This document shows, in pieces, positions 1 to 5,064 of a stretch of 9,606 bases of DNA. The notes under the pieces are model-generated. The model did not search any database, was not told the DNA's origin, and saw only the letters and a list, made by a program, of their open reading frames with translations. The stretch lies in assembly GCA_024231375.1 (NCBI GenBank), contig JAAEQP010001864.1:1-9606 (forward strand), written 5' to 3'. The translations under genes were made by a program, and so were the position numbers. How positions within the stretch are numbered: the first letter of the stretch is position 1; every line of letters starts with the position of its first letter. Source of the DNA: a bacterium (GTDB taxonomy: Bacteria > Hydrogenedentota > Hydrogenedentia > Hydrogenedentiales > SLHB01).

Positions 1-21
1 CACGCGTAGCCCGCGATAACC

Positions 22-120
22 TGGGGACAGCCACCCATTGTTGCCCTAAGAAGCGCAATAATGGGACGCAAGAGCTTGGCAGTCCCCGTTTGTCGCTTCT
101 GTTCTTGCGTGCGTGTGACT
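22..120. repeat. REP-like palindromic element, copy A
   Basis: This is a nested imperfect palindrome followed by a conserved arm. The outer stem pairs 23-33 with 77-87 (GGGGACAGCCA against TGGCAGTCCCC, one central A-A mismatch). The inner stem pairs 34-44 with 55-65, 11 bp including one G-T pair, around a 10-nt loop. Bases 80-120 then match 2226-2266 at 35 of 41 ungapped positions by hand alignment, so this is a dispersed repeat and not a local hairpin. Sequences with GGGACAG/CAGTCCC arms resemble REP elements mobilised by single-stranded Y1 (TnpA-REP) transposases, but no such gene is in the window. It lies downstream of the minus-strand gene ending at 156. It has no T-tract and is not a clear terminator. 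Confidence 0.7.
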
Positions 121-155
121 CTGTCAGGGGCTCCCCAGTCTCTCCTTCTTTGCCA

Positions 156-1223
156 CTAGATCACTTCCAGGTAATCCTTGTCCGGCAGTTTCGGGAAGGG
201 TGCGTGGGGTTCGGCCTGGTACCAGAACGCCACGGAAGCGATGTCGTCCTGGTTGGGCAGATAGCGTCCACCGCTCCGCCACCCGAGGGCCTGTATGGTG
301 ACGCGCAGGTCTTCCTCGAAGCGTATCGGGTCCATGATGTGCCAGCGGTAGAGGCCGAAGCGCTGCTGCGACTGGTACGTACCGTCGGGCCGGATGACCT
401 GAGGCAAACCCGCGTAGGCCGTGGTGAATTCGGTGTATTGGCCCTCGCGGTCGAAGTTGTAGGAGCCGCAGAAGTAGTCTTCGGTGCCCGTGCCGCAGAT
501 GGTGGGCCATTCGTCGCCGTCCATGTAGAACTTGATCTCGCCTTCGCCCCACCAGCCGGTGTTGTTCACCTGCCACGCCATGTAGACGCCCACCAAATGG
601 CCTTTGCCCTTGATGCCGTCGGCGATGGTGTACGTCTCTTTGTAAGGCAGCGGATTGGTGCGCCGCCATTGGGCGTGTAGGTAGGCCGCGTCGTCCGGGA
701 TGTCGGTGAGCGTGTAGTTCACCTGGTAGTAGAGCGTGGCCTTGTCGTCGGCGATGTTTTCGACGGTCATGCGGCAGTGCTTGCGGAAGGGCATCTCCCA
801 GTAGCAGTTGAACGCGCTGCCGGGATTAACGCATACGGGCAGCGAGTTCACGTGGGCGTAGGATCCCCACCCTTGGCAGAAGAAATCGCCGATAGGCGTT
901 TCGATGCTGGGGGTCTCTTCGCCATCCCAATAGACGCGCAGGATCATGAACCGCCAATTGCCGGCCGGCGTCAACCAAATCTGCTGAATGGCGCCGGGCC
1001 CATCCACGTCGGCCATCACATAGGTTTCGCCCGGCTCGATATGCACGGACGGCGACAGCTTCCACCCTTGGCCCAGGTCACGCGCACAGCCGGCCCCGGT
1101 GCCATCGGTGGCCATGCCTCCCTTGTTCTTCTCGCCGGTCACGTTCTCGGCCGAGAGGGACCTCGTCTTGGCGTCCGACAACCGGGACAGATTGCCCAGA
1201 TTCATTCCCAATCCGTCAAACAT
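156..1223 (-). CDS. DUF2961 / GH172-type glycoside hydrolase, no signal peptide
   Basis: The 355-residue product matches the DUF2961 family, now GH172, whose characterised members act on alpha-D-fructofuranosides, difructose dianhydride I and D-arabinofuranosides. These enzymes have a double jelly-roll fold and assemble as trimers or hexamers. The start at 1223 is chosen over 1247 because GGAGG lies 7 nt upstream and the family typically begins near MFDGLGMNLGNLS. Visible landmarks, numbered from this start, are the YWDGEETPSIETPIGDFF block at about 99-115, CVNPG at about 131-135, HAQWRRTNP at 183-191, WGEGE with E227, and GTGTEDYF with E248. The 21-residue spacing of E227 and E248 equals that of the two catalytic glutamates (E270 and E291, from memory) of the Bifidobacterium dentium founder, so activity is likely. 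FWYQAEPH near the C-terminus is also typical. No signal peptide is seen, so it is probably cytoplasmic. It is divergent from the gene at 1529. The substrate is unknown. Confidence 0.93.
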   Translation of the reverse strand: MFDGLGMNLGNLSRLSDAKTRSLSAENVTGEKNKGGMATDGTGAGCARDLGQGWKLSPSVHIEPGETYVMADVDGPGAIQQIWLTPAGNWRFMILRVYWDGEETPSIETPIGDFFCQGWGSYAHVNSLPVCVNPGSAFNCYWEMPFRKHCRMTVENIADDKATLYYQVNYTLTDIPDDAAYLHAQWRRTNPLPYKETYTIADGIKGKGHLVGVYMAWQVNNTGWWGEGEIKFYMDGDEWPTICGTGTEDYFCGSYNFDREGQYTEFTTAYAGLPQVIRPDGTYQSQQRFGLYRWHIMDPIRFEEDLRVTIQALGWRSGGRYLPNQDDIASVAFWYQAEPHAPFPKLPDKDYLEVI

Positions 1224-1230
1224 GGCATCG

Positions 1231-1235
1231 CCTCC
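1231..1235 (-). promoter_or_regulatory. Shine-Dalgarno site fixing the GH172 start at 1223
   Basis: On the minus strand GGAGG precedes the ATG at 1223 by 7 nt. The alternative ATG at 1247 has its nearest GGAGG 15 nt upstream, which is too far. This trims eight residues from the longest reading frame. Confidence 0.75.
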
Positions 1236-1280
1236 GCTGCTGACCATTCAGCTTTCGATGTTCCTCCACTGAGAGGCCAC

Positions 1281-1289
1281 ATCATAGCA
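1281..1289 (-). promoter_or_regulatory. Candidate extended -10 promoter element for the GH172 gene
   Basis: The minus strand reads TGCTATGAT, an extended -10 (TGn followed by a 5/6 match to TATAAT). It lies about 58 nt upstream of the ATG at 1223. No recognisable -35 box sits 17 nt further upstream, which is tolerable for extended -10 promoters. This is inference from pattern only. Confidence 0.35.
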
Positions 1290-1332
1290 CAGCGCGCGAA
1301 GGGGAAGCCGCGTCAGGCGGAGGACGAAATGG

Positions 1333-1349
1333 GTGGCCTTGTAGGCCAC
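1333..1349. repeat. Small perfect hairpin
   Basis: GTGGCCT (1333-1339) and AGGCCAC (1343-1349) form a perfect 7-bp stem with a 3-nt loop. It resembles the CCGGCCT/AGGCCGG hairpin at 8341-8357 in stem length, loop length and GGCCT core. There is no adjacent T-tract, so I do not call a terminator. Confidence 0.5.
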
Positions 1350-1362
1350 GCACGCCACGTCA

Positions 1363-1450
1363 GTTGTGAGACCAGCGCCCTCGCCAGTCTCCTCTCGCCT
1401 GCTAGTCATGCCCCTTGTGAAGAGACCGGCGAGGGCGCCGGTCCCACAAC
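1363..1450. repeat. Long hairpin with 29-bp arms
   Basis: Arms at 1363-1391 and 1422-1450 are inverted repeats matching at 26 of 29 positions around a 30-nt spacer. In minus-strand RNA all three differences become G-U wobbles, so that strand could fold into an uninterrupted 29-bp stem. In plus-strand RNA they would be A-C mismatches. The arm sequence (core GGCGCCCTCGCC) looks like a dispersed intergenic repeat. It lies upstream of both divergent genes, so it is not a terminator of either. Confidence 0.8.
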
Positions 1451-1528
1451 TTCCGGTCTAACAGCTTCCCCCCCCTTGCACCTGCTCGCTTGCTTCCGTA
1501 GGCTACCCATATCCAAGGGAGCAACTGT

Positions 1529-2104
1529 ATGGTGCATCGCAGAACCATCCAGCGGGACGAGGGATTCTTTGAGCAGGCCCGGGACTGGTGCCGGGGCCGG
1601 TGGTGGTGGGCGCGTGTGCCGCTGCTGGTGTGGTTCGCGTATCTGTTGGCGAAGTATCTGGTCGATCCGGCGTACTTCAGTCTGTTCGGTGCGCTGAACC
1701 TGGGCATTCACGAGTTGGGCCATATCGTATGGTCGCCGTTGGGTCAGTTCGTGGGAACCCTGGGCGGGTCGCTGACCCAATGTCTCGTGCCTGCCGCGTC
1801 GATCTTCATGTTCTACCGTCAACGCGATTTCTTTGCCATGGCCTTTTGTCTGGGGTGGCTGGGCATCAACCTCTACGAAGTGAGCGTGTACGTGGGCGAT
1901 GCACGGGCCATGGCGTTGCCGTTGGTGTCGCCGTTCGCGGGGCACCCCATCCACGACTGGAACTATCTGCTGCGCGAGATGGGTATGTTGCACCTGGACA
2001 AGACCATCGCGGGGGTGCTCCGTGTTGTAGGCGCGGGGCTGATGGTGGCGTTTCTGGTTGCCGGAAGCGTGTTGGCGTGGTTCATGGCGACGCTGGAGGA
2101 GTGA
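1529..2104 (+). CDS. Small integral membrane protein with HELGH motif (M50-like putative metalloprotease)
   Basis: The 191-residue protein is strongly hydrophobic with about five membrane segments: roughly 29-45, 51-68, 75-95, 100-118 and 162-186. A HExxH zinc-binding motif, HELGH at 61-65, sits within the second hydrophobic segment, as in intramembrane site-2-type (M50/M50B-like) proteases. A later HPIHDWN segment (H139, H142, D143) is a plausible source of a third zinc ligand, but I cannot match it to the standard M50 second motif. There is no signal peptide and no PDZ or CBS domain, and the chain is shorter than typical M50 enzymes. The ATG at 1529 is preceded by AAGGGAG with 7 nt spacing. 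The gene stands alone, with a repeat cluster downstream. Protease activity is inferred only from the motif and its location. Confidence 0.85.
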   Translation: MVHRRTIQRDEGFFEQARDWCRGRWWWARVPLLVWFAYLLAKYLVDPAYFSLFGALNLGIHELGHIVWSPLGQFVGTLGGSLTQCLVPAASIFMFYRQRDFFAMAFCLGWLGINLYEVSVYVGDARAMALPLVSPFAGHPIHDWNYLLREMGMLHLDKTIAGVLRVVGAGLMVAFLVAGSVLAWFMATLEE

Positions 2105-2144
2105 GTGAGCGCCGGGCAGGTCCGCACAAAAGAGGGAGAGCGGG

Positions 2145-2277
2145 GTTGTTGAACAAGTCGCGGCCCTGCCGCGATGGCCGCGAAAGAAGCTAGGGACAGA
2201 CCCGTCTCGCTACGCTCGCTGGGGTCAGTCCCGCTTTGTCGCTTCTGTTTTCGCGTGCATATGACTTCTTCAACAAC
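2145..2277. repeat. MITE/REP-like element, copy B, with 15-bp terminal inverted repeats
   Basis: The outer arms 2145-2159 and 2263-2277 are inverted repeats matching at 14 of 15 positions (GTTGTTGAACAAGTC against GACTTCTTCAACAAC). Inside are a perfect 7-bp hairpin (2159-2165 with 2176-2182) and a GGGACAGACCC/GGGTCAGTCCC stem with a central A-A mismatch. The segment 2226-2266 is 35/41 identical to 80-120. No convincing target-site duplication is visible. The element has no coding capacity, which fits a non-autonomous mobile repeat. Confidence 0.7.
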
Positions 2278-2279
2278 AG

Positions 2280-2328
2280 CACAGGCACGTCTCGCTCGAG
2301 AACTCGCTTGTTTGGGTCAGTCCCTGTG
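2280..2328. repeat. REP-like palindrome, copy C
   Basis: Arms 2280-2288 and 2320-2328 (CACAGGCAC and GTCCCTGTG) form an imperfect 9-bp stem with one mismatch. The interior shares CGTCTCGCT and GGGTCAGTCCC with the element immediately upstream, so it looks like a tandem, partly diverged second unit. It ends 11 nt before a candidate -35 box of the next gene. Confidence 0.6.
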
Positions 2329-2338
2329 TTGCGCGGGA

Positions 2339-2367
2339 TTGACTGGGGGGCGTTCTATGTCGAGAAT
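2339..2367 (+). promoter_or_regulatory. Candidate sigma-70-type promoter for the Gfo/Idh-fold gene
   Basis: TTGACT (2339-2344, 5/6 to consensus) is followed after exactly 17 nt by GAGAAT (2362-2367, 4/6). The predicted transcript would start close to 2374 and give a short leader before the ATG at 2401. The -10 is followed by GG, as at other candidate promoters in this window. This is pattern evidence only. Confidence 0.45.
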
Positions 2368-2400
2368 GGCGTGACAATGGAATCGAGGAAGGAGACTATC

Positions 2401-3585
2401 ATGAAACCGACCCGGCGCGCATTTCTGGCGGCCAGCGCGGCCGCGCCCGTCTTGGCTATGGCATCGACCCGAGGCGCCTCGGCCCAAGAGACGAAGAAGT
2501 ACAAGGCCTGTGTCATCGGCGACACGGATAACGGCGGGTACGGTCACTCGCTGCATTTGGCGTGGGCCCACCGGCCGGATGTGGAAGTGGTGGCAGTTGC
2601 CGACCCGAACGAGGAAGGCCGCGCCAAACGCGCCAAGGAAGCCGGGGCGGCACGCACGTACGCCGACTACCAGGAGATGCTTGAGAAAGAGAAGCCGGAC
2701 CTGGTCACCATCGGTCCGCGCTGGACGCCGCGTCACAAGGAGTATCTGCTGGCGGCGGCTGACTGCGGTGCGCACGGATTGCTTGAGAAACCCATCGCCG
2801 TGGACCTGGCCGAGGCGGACGCCATGGTCGACGCAGTGAACGCCAAGAACCTGAAATGGGCCATTGCCCACAACTTCCGTATGTCGCCCGTCATCCGGCA
2901 CGTGAAGAAGATGGTGGACGACGAGAAGATCATCGGCTACTTGTTTGAAGCGCGGGGGCGGGGCAAAGAAGACGGCCGTGCGGGCGGCGAAGATCTGATT
3001 GTGTTGGGCACGCACGTGTTCGACATGATGGCCTATTTCCTGGGCGATGCCGCGTGGTGCGCGTCGGATATCACCATGAACGGAAAGCCCGCGACCAAGG
3101 ACGATGTGCGCGAGGCGTCGGAACCGTTGGGGCCCATACTGGGCAACCGGATTCACAGCATGTTCGGGTTCAAGTACGGCATCGCGGGTCATTTCAGTTC
3201 GATGATCAGCCGCGACGGCAACGGCGGACGGTGGGGAATCGACCTGTACGGGTCACGTGGCGTCATCAGCATCCGCATGGGCGTGGTGCCCGAGGTGCAC
3301 CTGCTGCGCGATCCGTCGTGGGCGCCGGGAGGCGGGGATGTGAAATGGGAACCCTTGCCGGGAATGCCGACGGTCACCATGACGAATCCCGACAACGAGC
3401 GGAACGCGCCCATCATCGACGACCTGATGGCGGCCATCGAGGATGACCGGCAACCTGAGTTGAACCTGGAAAGCGGCCGCAGGGCGTACGAGATGATTCA
3501 GGCGACGTACGAGGCGCACGTGCGTGGCGAACGGGTTGCGCTTCCGTTGGAGGAGCGTACGCATCCGTTGACGCGATGGAGCTAG
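2401..3585 (+). CDS. Tat-exported Gfo/Idh/MocA-family oxidoreductase-fold protein
   Basis: The 394-residue product begins with a twin-arginine signal (TRRAFL at 4-9, hydrophobic stretch to about 21, likely cleavage after ASA at about 28). It continues as a Gfo/Idh/MocA protein: an N-terminal Rossmann domain with VIGDTDNGGYGH at 38-49 in place of the usual GxGxxG, the EKP signature at 129-131 (K130 is normally catalytic), and a C-terminal alpha/beta domain with GTHVFDMM at 203-210. Tat export fits a protein folded with NAD(P) in the cytoplasm. Members oxidise or epimerise sugars, and GH109 members use the same fold for NAD-dependent glycoside hydrolysis. AAGGAG lies 6 nt before the ATG at 2401. 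An in-frame ATG at 2377 and the open frame further upstream run into repeats and are rejected. It ends 16 nt from the convergent gene, with no terminator in between. The substrate is unknown. Confidence 0.93.
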   Translation: MKPTRRAFLAASAAAPVLAMASTRGASAQETKKYKACVIGDTDNGGYGHSLHLAWAHRPDVEVVAVADPNEEGRAKRAKEAGAARTYADYQEMLEKEKPDLVTIGPRWTPRHKEYLLAAADCGAHGLLEKPIAVDLAEADAMVDAVNAKNLKWAIAHNFRMSPVIRHVKKMVDDEKIIGYLFEARGRGKEDGRAGGEDLIVLGTHVFDMMAYFLGDAAWCASDITMNGKPATKDDVREASEPLGPILGNRIHSMFGFKYGIAGHFSSMISRDGNGGRWGIDLYGSRGVISIRMGVVPEVHLLRDPSWAPGGGDVKWEPLPGMPTVTMTNPDNERNAPIIDDLMAAIEDDRQPELNLESGRRAYEMIQATYEAHVRGERVALPLEERTHPLTRWS

Positions 3586-3601
3586 GACGGCGACCTGCCC
3601 G

Positions 3602-4672
3602 CTACTCTTCGGGTCCTTCGTCCGGATAGTCGTGTGTCTCGGGCACGTCGTCCGCCTCGGACACGTCGTGCATCGGCTCGTGTGGCATTTCGTCTTCCGG
3701 AATCGGCGGCGGGGGCGTGTACTCCGGCTCGGGTTCCAGGATCATTTCGTAGTCGGGTCCCGCGGACTGGAGCACGTACATGGAGAAGGCCCGGTCGAAC
3801 ACGTAGTATGGCGCGAAGAGTGTTTGGTGGATGACGGGCAACCCGCCGATGCAGCACGTGATACAGCCCGCCAAGGTCGCCGCGATCCCTTTCCCGATCG
3901 AGTACACCAGGCGCAGCATCAGAAAGCCCAGGATCGGCACCACGTTTCCTTGCGACACGTGCCGGAACGCTCCCCAAGCTTCCAGGCAGCGGATGTCGAA
4001 GTGGTACATCAAAGGGGTGACGAAGCACGTCAGCAGCACCCGAATCAGCCACATGGGCACCACAACCACGACCATCATGATTATGAACGGGACCAACCCG
4101 CCGAACATGGCCATGATGCTGGTGGGACCCGCCAGGGCCACTTCGCGAAAGGCCGAGTAGGCGCCCGCGAGCACGATCAACATGGCTGTCGTGGTCACGA
4201 GAGACAAGAACGCCTGAAAAAGGAACAGGGACCACGCGATTCGTTGTGTTTCGCGCCAGTTTTCGCCGATGCCTTCGCGGCTCTGTGCGACGGCGCGAAT
4301 CAGCATCATCTTCCCCCGCGAATTCAGCCAGATCAGAAGTAGCCAGACCGCGATCATCAGGGCACCCAGGAGCAGACCTACCGCCAACACCAGGCTCAGG
4401 TTCTCCATGACCCATGACTCAAACTGGAGGAGTTCTTCGCTCATGTCGAAGGACCCCGGTCCACCCGCGTTCCCGCCGCCCATGTTGTAGTTGAAGTTGC
4501 ATCCACCTCCGCCACCTTGGGCCAGACCGGCGATGAAGATGATGATGCCGAACGAGAACCAGCGGTTGATGTCGAAGGGTCTGAACAGAATCCGTTTGGT
4601 TTGCTCCAGGGCGATACTGAAGCTCGCGAATACGTCCATCCGGCGAGGGCCTGTGGCGTGATCCATGCTCAT
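3602..4672 (-). CDS. Multi-pass membrane protein with acidic proline-rich C-terminal tail, unknown function
   Basis: The 356-residue protein has an amphipathic N-terminus (ALEQTKRILFRPFDINRWF at 21-39) and about six hydrophobic segments near 38-52, 91-116, 147-171, 187-218, 243-260 and 262-283. Between the first two lies a Gly/Asn-rich loop (52-73, including GGGGGCNFNYNMGGG). The tail from about 305 to 356 is soluble, rich in Glu, Asp and Pro, and contains PPPP. Proteins with an N-terminal KRILFRPFD-type segment recur as hypothetical membrane proteins in PVC-like genomes. I recognise the style but no function. GGGAGG sits 6 nt before the ATG at 4672, which favours it over the Met two codons later. 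It is transcribed alone and convergent with the Gfo/Idh-fold gene. Nothing indicates transport substrates or catalysis. Confidence 0.88.
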   Translation of the reverse strand: MSMDHATGPRRMDVFASFSIALEQTKRILFRPFDINRWFSFGIIIFIAGLAQGGGGGCNFNYNMGGGNAGGPGSFDMSEELLQFESWVMENLSLVLAVGLLLGALMIAVWLLLIWLNSRGKMMLIRAVAQSREGIGENWRETQRIAWSLFLFQAFLSLVTTTAMLIVLAGAYSAFREVALAGPTSIMAMFGGLVPFIIMMVVVVVPMWLIRVLLTCFVTPLMYHFDIRCLEAWGAFRHVSQGNVVPILGFLMLRLVYSIGKGIAATLAGCITCCIGGLPVIHQTLFAPYYVFDRAFSMYVLQSAGPDYEMILEPEPEYTPPPPIPEDEMPHEPMHDVSEADDVPETHDYPDEGPEE

Positions 4673-4733
4673 CGATAGCCTCCCCCACCCGGCGCGGCGC
4701 GCAGGGTGTTACGTGCGGCAAGTAACGGGCGCC

Positions 4734-4742
4734 ATTCTATCA
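4734..4742 (-). promoter_or_regulatory. Candidate extended -10 element for the membrane protein gene
   Basis: The minus strand reads TGATAGAAT, an extended -10 with a 5/6 match to TATAAT, followed by GGCGCC. It lies about 60 nt upstream of the ATG at 4672. No clear -35 is present. Downstream of it the spacer has a short inverted repeat (GTTAC 4708-4712 and GTAAC 4722-4726) that could be an operator, with weak support. Confidence 0.4.
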
Positions 4743-4992
4743 GGTTCCTGGGGTGCGCGGGAAGGCGCTTTGGTCAGGAGATTCGAGTGGCTTGGAGCGT
4801 GGGTTCGCGTCTGTTCCGTCGTCCCTACGGGACTTCTCTTGAGAGGGGATGATCCCAGGGCTGCCATCTGGCGTCCGCTGCGCGGACTGTGGGAGCGAAG
4901 ACGGCTGGCAGAGACACCGGCCCTACCGAGGAAGGCGTGGCGCGGGGAGTGGTGCATCCGGTCGCTTGTGTCAGTCGTCTGTTTGAGCGTAT
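4743..4992. other. Non-coding spacer with several short palindromes
   Basis: No gene is supported in the 392 bases between 4672 and 5065. This part holds short perfect hairpins: GTCCC/GGGAC at 4821-4833 (3-nt loop) and GTCCGC/GCGGAC at 4873-4887 (3-nt loop). The stretch around CGTCCCTACGGGAC and GATCCCAGGG looks like eroded dispersed intergenic repeat. I see no RNA gene or riboswitch that I can name. Confidence 0.5.
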
Positions 4993-5064
4993 CGTGTGTC
5001 CGCGTTGGGGGAACGCGACAATGGGCTATGGGTTTGAACCACGCGATGAGGGAGATATGCGGTC
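4993..5064 (+). promoter_or_regulatory. Leader of the GH3 gene, copy 1 of a duplicated leader
   Basis: This 72-nt region is homologous to 6809-6881. It holds a CGTGTGTCCGCG box at 4993-5004, a perfect 6-bp hairpin (5001-5006 with 5012-5017) absent from the other copy, a -10-like GACAAT at 5017-5022, and AGGGAG at 5049-5054, 10 nt before the ATG. The block 5020-5053 matches 6838-6871 at 26 of 34 positions without gaps. Promoter function is inferred from conservation and position. Confidence 0.55.

Larger units (their letters stand above)
1224..1528. other. Divergent spacer between the GH172 gene and the HELGH membrane protein gene
   Basis: This 305-base spacer must contain both promoters because the flanking genes point away from each other. 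It holds a candidate extended -10 on the minus strand (1281-1289), a small perfect hairpin (1333-1349), a long repeat hairpin (1363-1450) and a ribosome-binding site AAGGGAG at 1515-1521 for the gene at 1529. I found no convincing promoter for the plus-strand gene. No coding sequence is supported here. Confidence 0.6.

Noticed and set aside
90..680. A plus-strand open frame running from the repeat into the region of the first GH172 gene
   Set aside because: It lies opposite clear GH172 motifs and starts inside a dispersed repeat.
2236..2400. N-terminal extension of the Gfo/Idh-fold protein by 55 codons
   Set aside because: The extension is translated from repeat sequence. The Tat signal begins at 2401 with AAGGAG 6 nt upstream, and a candidate promoter at 2339-2367 lies inside the extension.
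2317..3192. A 291-codon minus-strand open frame across the Gfo/Idh-fold gene
   Set aside because: It has no family signature and lies opposite a gene with Tat signal and EKP motif.
3586..3601. Terminator between the convergent Gfo/Idh-fold and membrane protein genes
   Set aside because: Only 16 nt separate the stops, and no hairpin or T-tract is visible.
4993..5017. Riboswitch or attenuator in the GH3 leader
   Set aside because: Only one 6-bp hairpin is present and it is missing from the homologous leader at 6809-6881. No known aptamer features were recognised.
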